Below, piece by piece: positions 51,551 to 60,913 of a stretch of 64,000 nt of DNA. The stretch comes from Vibrio brasiliensis LMG 20546 (GTDB taxonomy: Bacteria; Pseudomonadota; Gammaproteobacteria; Enterobacterales; Vibrionaceae), in NCBI RefSeq assembly GCF_000189255.1, contig NZ_AEVS01000077.1, positions 62,001 through 126,000 of the forward strand. The letters run 5' to 3'. Both the position numbers and the translations under genes were made by a program. Positions within the stretch are counted from its first letter, which is position 1. The number at the start of each line of letters is the position of its first letter. Under the pieces are notes generated by a model. The model ran no database searches. It worked only from the letters and a program-made list of their open reading frames with translations, and was not told the origin of the DNA.

Positions 51551-52720
51551 TTAGGCCAGCAGGTGACGTTCTATTTTTTCCATACCACGCAAACTGACAT
51601 GTAGAGGAAATGGCAGCTGAGCTTCCTCTGAAAACAGTTTGTTGAAGATCTTGTCATTTAGACGACCTGGTGTGAGTTTTTGTGGGTGGATATACTCGAA
51701 AACCTCCAGCCGGGCAAAGTGTTGAGCGCGAATAAGCTGCTCGGCGACAGGTAACACTCGCGGAATAATAATGGCTGGCTTTTGTACCGACAGGATTTCA
51801 CATACGGTGTTGTAACCTGCCATTGCGACTACTAAATTGGCTGCAGCAAGATAAGTCAAGAAGTGCGCGGTGAATTCGAGCAAGACAACATTAGGTAACT
51901 GTATGGCGAGAGCCTGCAGTTGTTCTACGTCTGATGAACTCATCTCAGGTCCGTAGAAAACAACGGAGTTAACTTTATTCTGCCAACCGTTTTGCAAACA
52001 GGCGAGTAAATAGGTTTCTAGCATTGACTTGCCGTCATTCCCCCCTCCAGCTGCGACGACGACAAGCTTTCGCTCTGAATTCGCGAGTCTTTCAAGCAGC
52101 TCGCTATGCTGATAAGTCGGTTCTGATCTGTGTAAATAACCACAGAATACGGTTTTATGCTCGACTGTTTCAGGGAAGTCGTACTGTTTGGTGACATCGA
52201 AAATTCGTTGTTCCCCAACGACTAAAACTTGGTGGTAGTACTTCTCTATCAGTTGGTAGTAGTTGTTCTTATGCCATATCCTCTGTGTAACCTCGGGGTC
52301 GTCTAGGATATCTCTTAGTAACAGGGTACATTTAGGTGTGCGTTTAAGTGACGCGAGCGTTAAAAGGGTTTGTTTCAGCTCTCCATTGAGCCCTTCAGGT
52401 TTCTTGTCGATCAATACTAAATCTGGTTCAAAAGAAGTCACCACCTGCTGAATAATTGTTGACCTTGCTTCGATCAATCCCTGAGCTGTGTAGCAGCCTA
52501 ACTTGGCACTGTAGTCACCAGATTGAGAACGTTGTAGGCAGGGTAGCTTGACGTAATCGATTTGCGGATGGGTACGAAACGCATGAAGCATCGGAGAGCC
52601 GGTAATCAACAAAATATAGAGTTGTTGATGGCGATTAACCAAGTAATTGGCAATCGCAATCATACGACGGATGTTACCCAAGCCATAGCTATCATGAGAG
52701 TAAAACAGCAGCTTTTTCAT
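51551..52720 (-). CDS. Glycosyltransferase, GT28/MurG-like
   Basis: A 389-aa GT-B protein resembling the GT28/MurG group. The N-terminus is MKKLLFYSHDSYGLGNIRRM, and the C-terminal GT28 domain has VVVAAGGGNDG and VVAMAGYNTVCEILSVQKPAIIIPR, where the conserved glycine-rich and acidic positions bind a UDP-sugar. ATG 52720 matches the family start better than ATG 52774. First gene of the leftward glycan operon; a promoter should lie within 52721-52950 (not identified). Confidence 0.85.
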   Translation of the reverse strand: MKKLLFYSHDSYGLGNIRRMIAIANYLVNRHQQLYILLITGSPMLHAFRTHPQIDYVKLPCLQRSQSGDYSAKLGCYTAQGLIEARSTIIQQVVTSFEPDLVLIDKKPEGLNGELKQTLLTLASLKRTPKCTLLLRDILDDPEVTQRIWHKNNYYQLIEKYYHQVLVVGEQRIFDVTKQYDFPETVEHKTVFCGYLHRSEPTYQHSELLERLANSERKLVVVAAGGGNDGKSMLETYLLACLQNGWQNKVNSVVFYGPEMSSSDVEQLQALAIQLPNVVLLEFTAHFLTYLAAANLVVAMAGYNTVCEILSVQKPAIIIPRVLPVAEQLIRAQHFARLEVFEYIHPQKLTPGRLNDKIFNKLFSEEAQLPFPLHVSLRGMEKIERHLLA

Positions 52721-52950
52721 TATTGAATTGGCCCTCAATACGTCTTTCATTAACAGGCATATAGCCAAGCTCAACGGCGGACTAATTGCCTAGTCCTTTA
52801 GTTTAGAACTCTCTGAAGTATAGACATCATGTGGCCAAAAACCCGTGCCTCAACCTCCTTTCTAACGCTAAATATAGGAGGCTGAAATCAAGTTGCTGAT
52901 AGTTATGTCAATTTGGTTTATGGCTATTTTTAATAGAAAACGCGCTGTTA

Positions 52951-53865
52951 CTACAGACGCATATATTTAGCCAGAAAATCGAACACCAGTTTTACCCGCT
53001 TATTGGTGTGTAACTCACGGTGACAAACAAGCCAGGCGTCAAGCTCGAATGGCTTGAAATGATCTTTAAAGGCGATGGTTAAGTTGGGGTTGTACTGGGC
53101 TATATGATCCGGTACCAGAATCAGTGATGGTGTGTGTTGAGCCAATTGCCACTGAACCAGTTGGTTACTGCAAATCATGTTAAATGGGTTGTGTTTGAGT
53201 AGCCAGCCAGACTCATCGAGGTGTTGTTTGAGTCTTTCGCCACGCTCAAAGCCAATGATCTGTACATTGCTAACTTCGCTTGGTGACTTGTTTGAAAAGC
53301 TTTGGACCAGGCTCTTATTACCATAAAGGTGAACGGTTTCATGGCCAATCTTCCGAGCGATTAAATCCAAGTCGGTAGGACGTTGATAACGAATTGCTAT
53401 GTCTGCTTCGCGACGTTTCAGGTCGCTGACCTGATTCGAGACGATCAGCTCGATGTTGATGTTTGGTGCGTACTCTCTCAATTGACTTATCAGAGGTGGA
53501 AAACGGAAAAAGGCATCCAGTTCCGTGAGGGAAATACTTACATCTCCTGCAATATTTTCGTCTTGTCCTAACGCAGTCAGCAGCATCTGGTTAGCGGATT
53601 CGGCCATTTGGCTTACGTGCTGATAGAGTTTACTGCCACTCTCTGTCAGTACCAGTTTCTTACCGACTCGCTCAAATAATGTGACGTTGAGTTCCTGCTC
53701 AAACGCAGCAATTTGTCGACCCAATGTCGGCTGGCTTATGTTCATTGCTCGCCCGGCGGCCGAAAACGAGCCTTCTTCTGCGACGACTAAAAATGCCCGC
53801 GCTCGATTCCAGTCAAATTGGATATGTTTCCAGTCCATACATCTATCCAGTTGGTGATGTCCCAT
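52951..53865 (-). CDS. LysR-family transcriptional regulator
   Basis: A 304-aa LysR regulator. The HTH is EGSFSAAGRAMNISQPTLGRQIAAFEQELNVTLFER; the effector domain includes VSISLTELDAFFRFPPLI and DLKRREADIAIRYQRPTD. A second start at 53838 (MDWKHIQFDW) is possible. It is divergent from the NAD(P)-binding oxidoreductase gene, which it may control. Confidence 0.9.
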   Translation of the reverse strand: MGHHQLDRCMDWKHIQFDWNRARAFLVVAEEGSFSAAGRAMNISQPTLGRQIAAFEQELNVTLFERVGKKLVLTESGSKLYQHVSQMAESANQMLLTALGQDENIAGDVSISLTELDAFFRFPPLISQLREYAPNINIELIVSNQVSDLKRREADIAIRYQRPTDLDLIARKIGHETVHLYGNKSLVQSFSNKSPSEVSNVQIIGFERGERLKQHLDESGWLLKHNPFNMICSNQLVQWQLAQHTPSLILVPDHIAQYNPNLTIAFKDHFKPFELDAWLVCHRELHTNKRVKLVFDFLAKYMRL

Positions 53866-53948
53866 TCAATTATGAATGATTGTTATACATTTTTGCCCAA
53901 TTCCCAAACATAATTGAAGTGTTAAACTGCAGCTATGAAGAGTGAGAA

Positions 53949-54662
53949 ATGGAACTGGCGATGAAAGTGATGGTTTTGGGAGCAACTGGTGCTACGGGGC
54001 ACCTGGTCGTTAAACAGTTACTTGATGCTGAGTGTGATGTTGTTGCTCTGGTAAGAAACACCGAGGTGTTAGCGGAGCATCCCAGACTGAACCAAATAAA
54101 CAACACAGCGCTTTCGTTAGAGAGTCAGCATCTACAGCGACTTATTTCAGACTGTGACGCAGTGATATCTTGTCTGGGCCATAACATGACATTACAAGGC
54201 GTATACGGCGCGCCGAGAATGCTGGTGACAAACAGTTTACAAAGAGTGATTTCTTTGACTTCAAAGCAGCGAGAGCGGCCATTGAAACTGGTACTCATGA
54301 GTTCGGCTGGGGTGCGTAATCTCGTTTTGCAGGAGCGCGTTGAGCAGTCAGAAAAATGGTTGAATCTGTTGCTTCGTTGGATGCTCCCTCCTCATCGAGA
54401 TAATGAGAAAGCGGCTAAACTACTTAACCGAAATTCCACAAGTCACAACAGCCTTGAATGGGCGATTGTTCGTCCGGATACCCTGATTGACCAGTCTCAG
54501 ATCAGTGACTATCAATGGCACCAGAGTCCAACACGCAGCGCCTTGTTTAATGCTGGCGAAACCAGTCGTATTAATGTCGCTAATGCCTTGTGTCGATTAG
54601 TGTTGGATGATGCCCTTTGGCAGCAATGGCATGGTCAAATGCCAGTGATCTATAACGCTTAG
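53949..54662 (+). CDS. NAD(P)-binding atypical SDR-family protein
   Basis: A 237-aa Rossmann-fold protein of the atypical short-chain dehydrogenase type. MVLGATGATGHLVVKQLL is the dinucleotide-binding start; LVLMSSAGVRN and IVRPDTLID are typical of the NmrA/biliverdin-reductase-B-like group. It lacks the classical YxxxK. Convergent with the amidohydrolase; divergent from a LysR gene. Substrate unknown. Confidence 0.83.
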   Translation: MELAMKVMVLGATGATGHLVVKQLLDAECDVVALVRNTEVLAEHPRLNQINNTALSLESQHLQRLISDCDAVISCLGHNMTLQGVYGAPRMLVTNSLQRVISLTSKQRERPLKLVLMSSAGVRNLVLQERVEQSEKWLNLLLRWMLPPHRDNEKAAKLLNRNSTSHNSLEWAIVRPDTLIDQSQISDYQWHQSPTRSALFNAGETSRINVANALCRLVLDDALWQQWHGQMPVIYNA

Positions 54663-54664
54663 CA

Positions 54665-54690
54665 GTCGCTCCGCGATGGAACGGAGCGAC
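54665..54690. terminator. Convergent terminator hairpin
   Basis: GTCGCTCCG and CGGAGCGAC (9-bp perfect stem) around 8 nt, between the convergent SDR and amidohydrolase genes. Confidence 0.65.
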
Positions 54691-54702
54691 AGTAGATTAG
54701 CT

Positions 54703-56064
54703 TTACTCCCCGAGCGCTTTTTTGGCTAAGCGGGAAGCCGCTCGTTTATGGCGTTCGATCAGTTGACGAATATCGACACCAATCACTTCACCGTTAAGCA
54801 CTCGCCAATGGCCAGCGACCATCACACGGTCGGCTTGCTGCGCGCCACACAGTAATAGCGCGGCGAGGGGATCATGACTGCCGGAGAAACGGATATCATC
54901 GAGCTTAAACATCGCAATATCGGCTTGCTTACCTATAGCCAGTTCACCAATGTCGCTACGTCCCATTGCCTGAGCAGATCCTTTGGTGGCCCAGCGCAGT
55001 GCATCGAAATGGGAAACATTGGCTGAGCCATATCTGAGTCTTTGCAGATACATTGCCATCCGGACTTCAGCGATCATATTTGACCCGTCATTTGAGGCAG
55101 AACCATCGACGCCTAGTCCGACTTTAACGCCCGCCGCTTCGAGCTCATTGTTCTTACAAATCCCGGACGCAAGCATCATGTTCGACGTCGGGCAGTGGCT
55201 AACACCAACTCCGGCTTTGCCAAGACGACCAATCTCTTCGCTATTGAAATGGATACCGTGCGCCAACCAGGTCCGGTCGTTAAGCCAGCCGACATCTTCC
55301 AGATAATCAACCGGTCTCAGGCCAAATCGTTCAACACAGAAATCCTCCTCATCCAGCGTTTCACACAAATGAGTATGCATCATCACATTCTCTTGGCTCG
55401 CAATGCGCGCTGTTTCCTTCATTAAGTCTGTGGTAACGGAGAAGGGTGAGCAGGGCGCCAAAGCAATCTGGGTCATTGCACCCTCGTGATGCTGGTGGTA
55501 CTGGCGAATCAAACGCTGGCTGTCATCAACAATCGCCTGTTCAGTCTGAATAGTGTGACGTGGGGGCAGCCCTCCTTCATCCTCTCCTAAGCTCATTGAA
55601 CCGCGGGTGAAAATAGCCCGAACGCCAAGTTGCTGAGCAGTTTCTACTTGTAGATCAATTGCGTGTTCCAAGCCGTTTGGTAGCAGATAATGGTGGTCAG
55701 ACGCTGTAGTACAGCCCGACAGCATCAGCTCAACTAATGCCAGTTCGGTAGCGACACTCATCATCTCTTCATCTAAGTTGGCCCAGACGGGGTAGAGACT
55801 TGTTAACCAATGGAACAGCTCTTTATTCAGTGCATCAGGGTAGGCGCGGGTTAAGGTCTGATAAAAGTGGTGGTGGGCATTGATAAGCCCGGGAGTAATG
55901 ACGTGTTGTGAAGCATCGACCACATAATCAATGGTATGAGACGGTGTTTGGTGCTGAGCGATCAATTCGATAATCTGGTTGCCTTTAACCACGATGCCGC
56001 CTTGGGCATCCTGAGTGTTACCGGTATAGATTGCCAGTGGATTCTTAATCCAGATGGTTTCCAT
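54703..56064 (-). CDS. Amidohydrolase, probable 8-oxoguanine deaminase
   Basis: A 453-aa metal-dependent amidohydrolase of the ATZ/TRZ group. Metal ligands appear in LINAHHHFYQ, HTHLCET, LAHGIHF and VDGSASND. The DHHYLLPNG stretch and the size match the 8-oxoguanine deaminase (Pa0142-like) subgroup, formerly annotated hydroxydechloroatrazine ethylaminohydrolase. It converts 8-oxoguanine to urate. Location beside purine permeases and urate catabolism supports this; pterin or guanine deamination would be alternatives. Confidence 0.82.
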   Translation of the reverse strand: METIWIKNPLAIYTGNTQDAQGGIVVKGNQIIELIAQHQTPSHTIDYVVDASQHVITPGLINAHHHFYQTLTRAYPDALNKELFHWLTSLYPVWANLDEEMMSVATELALVELMLSGCTTASDHHYLLPNGLEHAIDLQVETAQQLGVRAIFTRGSMSLGEDEGGLPPRHTIQTEQAIVDDSQRLIRQYHQHHEGAMTQIALAPCSPFSVTTDLMKETARIASQENVMMHTHLCETLDEEDFCVERFGLRPVDYLEDVGWLNDRTWLAHGIHFNSEEIGRLGKAGVGVSHCPTSNMMLASGICKNNELEAAGVKVGLGVDGSASNDGSNMIAEVRMAMYLQRLRYGSANVSHFDALRWATKGSAQAMGRSDIGELAIGKQADIAMFKLDDIRFSGSHDPLAALLLCGAQQADRVMVAGHWRVLNGEVIGVDIRQLIERHKRAASRLAKKALGE

Positions 56065-56166
56065 TCATAGTCGTCCTTAGCCATCTCAACCATTTCAGGG
56101 GAGAGGGTCTTAAACATTTTAGTGATAGATAAGCCAGACTCGTCTGGCGGTATTTTTATTGCAGTG

Positions 56167-56196
56167 CGGCAGAGTGTGGATTCACTCTGCCGTTTT
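56167..56196. terminator. Hairpin with T-run on the plus strand
   Basis: CGGCAGAGTG-tggatt-CACTCTGCCG followed by TTTT on the plus strand, in the gap between the purine permease and the amidohydrolase. The leftward genes would meet only the stem, so it is more probably an intercistronic stem or weak terminator. Confidence 0.5.
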
Positions 56197-56232
56197 GCTC
56201 GTTAGACGGATCATCATAAGATAATCTGACGG

Positions 56233-57642
56233 TTAATCCTGCTGAGTTTTTAGCTCAACCTGAGCTTCGCGAGAGTCTTCTTCAGCTTGAGCTCGTTTGG
56301 CGATTTTCTCTTGTACCTGATTACGACTCTCTTTTAGGGCTTCGCGTTCCTCTTTACGGCTCGATTTTGGCAGCAATTGATGTAGAAGCACGGTTACGAT
56401 AGTACCTGTGGTAATCCCCGAGTGCAGGAAGTTAGCAATATCATGAGGCAGGTGCTGTAACAAACGTGGTTCAAAGGTAACTGCCAGACCAGAAGCCAGA
56501 CCAACACAGATCACCAGGGCATTACGTTTGGTATCTGCTGCCGTGATCAACATGCGAATACCTGCATACGCAATCATGCCAAACATAACGAACCCAACCC
56601 CGCCTAATACAGGTTTAGGAATGGTCACCGCGACAGCCGCCAGTTTAGGGAACAATCCACCTAGAATCAGTAGGGCACCGGTCGTGGCTACGACGAATCG
56701 GCTGGCTACACCAGTAATGCCAACAATACCGACGTTCTGGCTGAACGAAGCCAGCGGCATAGCTGTTAAGAGTGATGAAAGAGTACTACCAAGACCATCA
56801 CCAAGTAGACCACGCTGGAGATCTTTACCTGACACCTTGGTATTACAGTTGTTAGCCAGAGCCATAAAGTCACCGGTTGCTTCGGCAATGACTACGATGT
56901 AAACCAGACTCATGCTGACAATTGCACTAGCTTCAAAGCTAAGACCGTATTTAAGTGGCTCCGGACCACCAACCCAGGCTGCTGATGAAATATCGTTAAG
57001 GTTAACCATTCCCAGAGACAGTGCAACGATGTAACCGCCAGCAAGGCCAATCACGATAGCAGAAGCGGCGACGGCGCCTTTACAGTAAACCGATACTGCC
57101 ACCACGATACCTAGCGAGATAATGGCCAGGAAGAGTTTTGGTAAGGTAGCGAAGTTTTCACTGGAGGCAGGTGCATCACCGACCCAGTTCATCGCCACGG
57201 GCAGGATAGTCAGACCTATCAAGGTCACCACCACACCACTGACGACGGTCGGAAACAACTTACGTACCTTATCCATATAAAAGCTGGCGAGGATAACGAC
57301 CAGAGAGCCGACGAGAGCCGAGCCCATAATACTGGCAACGCCGCCTTCACGACCGATGGCAATAGCCACGCCAAGGAACGCAAAGCTGGAACCCATCACC
57401 ACGGGTAAGCGGATACCAATAGGACCAAGGCCGATACATTGTGCCATGGTAACAATACCTGACGCCAACAGAGCAGCATTGATCAGAGAAACAATTTCTT
57501 CGTTCGGCAGGCCAATCGAGGAGCCGACGATAAGAGGAACGGCAACAATACCACCAATAGAGGCGAGCATATGTTGCAGAGCAAGAAGAAAAGTAATGCC
57601 GTGAGGCGGCTTTTGGTTAAGCGAGTACAGAAGTTTCATTGG
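56233..57642 (-). CDS. NCS2 family purine permease (urate/xanthine type)
   Basis: A 469-aa nucleobase:cation symporter-2 with about 14 membrane segments. Key segments are GITFLLALQHMLASIGGIVAVPLIVG, LPVVMGSSFAFLGVAIAIG and the NCS2 signature region with SQNVGIVGITGVASRFVV. Its C-terminus is a charged, Glu-rich tail. ATG 57642 with GAGG upstream is preferred to TTG 57690. Likely imports urate or xanthine for the adjacent catabolic genes. Confidence 0.9.
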   Translation of the reverse strand, partial: PMKLLYSLNQKPPHGITFLLALQHMLASIGGIVAVPLIVGSSIGLPNEEIVSLINAALLASGIVTMAQCIGLGPIGIRLPVVMGSSFAFLGVAIAIGREGGVASIMGSALVGSLVVILASFYMDKVRKLFPTVVSGVVVTLIGLTILPVAMNWVGDAPASSENFATLPKLFLAIISLGIVVAVSVYCKGAVAASAIVIGLAGGYIVALSLGMVNLNDISSAAWVGGPEPLKYGLSFEASAIVSMSLVYIVVIAEATGDFMALANNCNTKVSGKDLQRGLLGDGLGSTLSSLLTAMPLASFSQNVGIVGITGVASRFVVATTGALLILGGLFPKLAAVAVTIPKPVLGGVGFVMFGMIAYAGIRMLITAADTKRNALVICVGLASGLAVTFEPRLLQHLPHDIANFLHSGITTGTIVTVLLHQLLPKSSRKEEREALKESRNQVQEKIAKRAQAEEDSREAQVELKTQQD

Positions 57643-57734
57643 TTTTACCTCAGAGAAAGTCGCATAGGCTCTTTCTCTTTGATTGGACAATTGACTTCTA
57701 CAAACTGCGTAGGGTCACGAAATGTGTTTGGTCA

Positions 57735-57766
57735 CCACTAGCCCGTCCCGAGGTTCAGGCTAGTGG
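57735..57766 (-). other. Intercistronic hairpin between purine permeases
   Basis: CCACTAGCC and GGCTAGTGG around 14 nt. No T-run on leftward reading, so an RNA stability stem or weak terminator. Confidence 0.5.
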
Positions 57767-57799
57767 ATTATTGGTTCAAAAATTTGGATTTAAAGCGGC

Positions 57800-59143
57800 T
57801 TAGATGTAGATAAGCTTGGCAACAAAGACGACCGTCAGGATGTACATCGAGATAGAGACATCTTTAGTCTTACCTGTTGCGACTTTCAGCACTGTGTAAG
57901 TGATAAAGCCTAGTGCAATACCGTTAGCGATAGAGAAAGTCAGCGGCATCATCAACGCAGTGATCGCTGCCGGAGCGCCGTTGGTGAAGTCTTTCCAATC
58001 GACGTGCTGCATACTGCTCATCATAACGAAAGCTACGTAAATCAGAGCACCAGCCGTTGCGTAAGCTGGGATCATTCCAGCCAGTGGAGATAGGAAGATA
58101 GCTGCCAGGAACAGGGCCGCGACTACAATGGCAGACAGACCAGTACGAGCGCCCGCAGCAACACCTGCTGCACTTTCTACGTAACTTGTTACCGGAGGAC
58201 AACCGACACACGCACCAGCGACACTAGAGATAGAGTCAGCCTTTAACGCCTTGCTAAGCCCTTCAATTTTACCTGTTTCTTTGTTTACCAGGTGGGCACG
58301 CTCAGCGACACCCATTAGTGTGCCAGCCGTATCGAACATGTTAACGAACAGGAATGCCAGAATGACACTCACCATAGAAATATTGAATGCACCAGAAATA
58401 TCCATCGCCATAAAGGTTGGGGCGATACTTGGTGGAGCGGCGAAGAAACCGTTGTACTGAACCAGACCAAGCATCATACCGACCACAGTTACGCTCAGGA
58501 TACCGATCAGTACAGCGCCGAACACTTTACGTTCACTTAGCACAGCAATGATAAGGAATGCGATCGCCGCTAGCATAGCATCAGGCTTAGTGAAATCACC
58601 AAGTGAAACTAGAGTGGCTGGGTTTTCAACTACGATACCAGCGGTTTTAAGGCCAATCAGACCAAGGAACAGACCGACACCAGCCGTCATAGAAAAGCGC
58701 AAGCTCTCAGGAATACTTTCGATGATCCATTGGCGGATTTTATAGAAACTCATACCGACAAACAGGATACCGGACAGGAATACCGCACCCAGTGCAACTT
58801 CCCAACTGTAACCCATCTCACTCACTACAGTGAAAGAGAAAAATGCGTTGAGGCCCATACCTGGAGCCAGGCCCACAGGCCAGTTTGCAAACAGGCCCAT
58901 AAGTAGACAGCCGATTGCTGCACCGATACAGGTTGCGACAAATACCGCGCCTGAGTCCATCCCCGATGCAGCCATAATTTGTGGGTTGACGAAAATGATA
59001 TAGGCCATGGTTGCGAACGTGGTGATCCCCCCGATCATCTCGTTTTTCACGCTGGTTCCATGTGCTTTCAGTTTAAAAAAGCGCTCTAGTAAGCCACCCG
59101 ATTGGCTTTCGTTATTAAGCACTTCTGCTTTGCTTTCATTCAT
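57800..59143 (-). CDS. AzgA/GhxP-type adenine/guanine/hypoxanthine permease
   Basis: A 447-aa NCS2-type AzgA-like permease with typical stretches GGITTFATMAYIIFVNPQIM, GLAPGMGLNAFFSF, and ACVGCPPVTSYVESAAGVAAGARTGLSA. Proton-coupled purine uptake. ATG 59143 with AAAGGA upstream; the ORF extending to 59197 is not preferred. Together with the other permease it feeds the purine catabolic pathway. Confidence 0.9.
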   Translation of the reverse strand: MNESKAEVLNNESQSGGLLERFFKLKAHGTSVKNEMIGGITTFATMAYIIFVNPQIMAASGMDSGAVFVATCIGAAIGCLLMGLFANWPVGLAPGMGLNAFFSFTVVSEMGYSWEVALGAVFLSGILFVGMSFYKIRQWIIESIPESLRFSMTAGVGLFLGLIGLKTAGIVVENPATLVSLGDFTKPDAMLAAIAFLIIAVLSERKVFGAVLIGILSVTVVGMMLGLVQYNGFFAAPPSIAPTFMAMDISGAFNISMVSVILAFLFVNMFDTAGTLMGVAERAHLVNKETGKIEGLSKALKADSISSVAGACVGCPPVTSYVESAAGVAAGARTGLSAIVVAALFLAAIFLSPLAGMIPAYATAGALIYVAFVMMSSMQHVDWKDFTNGAPAAITALMMPLTFSIANGIALGFITYTVLKVATGKTKDVSISMYILTVVFVAKLIYI

Positions 59144-59283
59144 GTCAGCAAGTCCTTTTGTTTTGGTGTTTCTGAAATTGAATACCGCTTTCTGCATTAG
59201 GATGTTGTGTTACCGAAAGGTTTGTCTGCAGACTCCAATTCTCCTGATGTATTATTAAATTTGACGTTGTTAGATTGCTGGTT

Positions 59284-59637
59284 TTAGCTACCGCGATAGG
59301 TAGAGAAACTGTAAGGCGAAACGAGTAGCGGCACGTGATAATGCGCGCCTTCTTCACCAAGACCGAAGCGGATCACCACATCATCTAAGAATGGGATCTC
59401 GCCCAGATCGACATCTTGTTTGCGGTAATAGTCTGCGACATGAAACACCAATTGATATTTGCCTGTCGTAAATGCATCACCTTCGAGAACTGGTTGGTCA
59501 GTTCGACCGTCGAAGTTAGTGGTCACTGTTTTTATCTTGGTTAGAGAATCCCCTTCCACTTTAAACAGCTCCACCTGAATATCTGCGCCGGGAACTCCGT
59601 GCATTGTATCCAATACGTGTGTGGTTAATTTGCCCAT
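59284..59637 (-). CDS. uraH: 5-hydroxyisourate hydrolase (transthyretin-like)
   Basis: A 117-aa HIU hydrolase, which converts 5-hydroxyisourate to OHCU after urate oxidation. LTTHVLDTMHGVPGADI carries the N-terminal catalytic His; HVPLLVSPYSFSTYRGS ends with the family's diagnostic YRGS. Short and without a signal peptide, so cytoplasmic. Divergent from puuE. Confidence 0.95.
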   Translation of the reverse strand: MGKLTTHVLDTMHGVPGADIQVELFKVEGDSLTKIKTVTTNFDGRTDQPVLEGDAFTTGKYQLVFHVADYYRKQDVDLGEIPFLDDVVIRFGLGEEGAHYHVPLLVSPYSFSTYRGS

Positions 59638-59988
59638 AATACTTAATTGCGCCTAGCGCTCTCCTTAGCTTAAGTTGAAACTAAATTGTATACAAAGTTG
59701 TTTTAAATTCGCTTTTGATAACTATATATGTACACAAAATATCCGGATAGTAAAGCTTGTTGTTATAAATTTGTTACTGCATAAAACAACGGAAAATCAA
59801 TTTTGTGAGCTTGTACTCGAAGGTTATAACCAATCTATGTTTGCTAAGTCATTGAATAGATAGTGTTTGTATCGTTAAATTAACTTTAACAACAAAATCT
59901 TTACATTAAGATAATTTATTGTATACAATGAATGTATGAGATTGAGAAGGCACCAATGGAGTGTGCCTTGCATTTAAGGAGAGCCTTA
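59638..59988. promoter_or_regulatory. Divergent uraH/puuE promoter region with paired palindromes
   Basis: No gene in 351 bp. Two identical palindromes TTGTATACAA occur at 59686-59695 (about 49 bp before uraH) and 59919-59928 (about 61 bp before puuE). An A+T-rich stretch lies between. The puuE leader also holds AAGGCAC / GTGCCTT (59947-59969). The palindromes look like operators of a GntR-family regulator, which is not encoded in this window. Confidence 0.6.
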
Positions 59989-60912
59989 ATGGATAAGGAT
60001 TATTCGCGAGACCTGATTGGCTATGGAGCGAATCCGCCTGACCCTAAATGGCCGGGTGGTGCTCGAGTCGCGGTGTCATTTGTCTTGAACTACGAAGAGG
60101 GTGGCGAACGTTGTCTTCTCCATGGAGATGATGAATCTGAAGCCTTCCTGTCTGAGATCCCAGCTGCGCAGCCAATTAAAGGTGAGCGCCATATTAGTAT
60201 GGAATCGATCTACGAATACGGCAGCCGAGCAGGCGTATGGCGTGTACTGAAACTTTTTGATGAGTACGAAATTCCACTCACCATCTTTGCTGTTGCGATG
60301 GCGATAGAACGTCACCCTGAAGTTGCTGAAGCCATGGTTCAGGCAGGTCATGAAATCTGTAGTCATGGTTATCGCTGGATTGATTACCAATACATGGATG
60401 AGTCACAAGAGCGTGACCACATGATGAAAGCGATCGATATCATCAAGCAGATGACAGGTGAACGTCCACTAGGTTGGTATACCGGCCGAACTGGTCCAAA
60501 TACTCGTCGACTAGTGGCAGAAGAGGGCGGGTTCCTCTACGACTCGGATGCTTATGACGATGACTTGCCGTATTGGCACACTGAAGCCGGAACGCCACAA
60601 CTGGTGATCCCATACACTCTCGATGTCAATGACATGCGATTTGCGACGGTACAAGGTTTTAACTCAGGTGAGCAGTTCTTCCAGTATCTGAAAGATACTT
60701 TCGACACTTTATATGCAGAAGGTGAAACTGCGCCGAAGATGATGTCTGTCGGCCTTCACTGCCGCCTGATTGGTCGTCCGGGCCGAATTGCTTCACTGAA
60801 ACGCTTCTTAGATTACGTAAAACAACATGATGATGTTTGGCTATGTCGCCGTGTTGATATCGCTCGCCACTGGCATGAGCACCACCCTTACACACCACAA
60901 CAGGAGAAATAA
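59989..60912 (+). CDS. puuE: Allantoinase PuuE (polysaccharide-deacetylase fold)
   Basis: A 307-aa cofactor-light allantoinase, hydrolysing allantoin to allantoate. It has the family's start YSRDLIGYGANPPDPKWPGGARVAV, the ESIYEYGSRAGVWR block, HEICSHGYRWIDY and GWYTGRTGPNTRRLV. ATG 59989 has AAGGAG 7 nt upstream; the longer frame from 59932 has none. First gene of the urate operon. No AllB-type allantoinase is present. Confidence 0.94.
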   Translation: MDKDYSRDLIGYGANPPDPKWPGGARVAVSFVLNYEEGGERCLLHGDDESEAFLSEIPAAQPIKGERHISMESIYEYGSRAGVWRVLKLFDEYEIPLTIFAVAMAIERHPEVAEAMVQAGHEICSHGYRWIDYQYMDESQERDHMMKAIDIIKQMTGERPLGWYTGRTGPNTRRLVAEEGGFLYDSDAYDDDLPYWHTEAGTPQLVIPYTLDVNDMRFATVQGFNSGEQFFQYLKDTFDTLYAEGETAPKMMSVGLHCRLIGRPGRIASLKRFLDYVKQHDDVWLCRRVDIARHWHEHHPYTPQQEK

Positions 60913-60913
60913 A

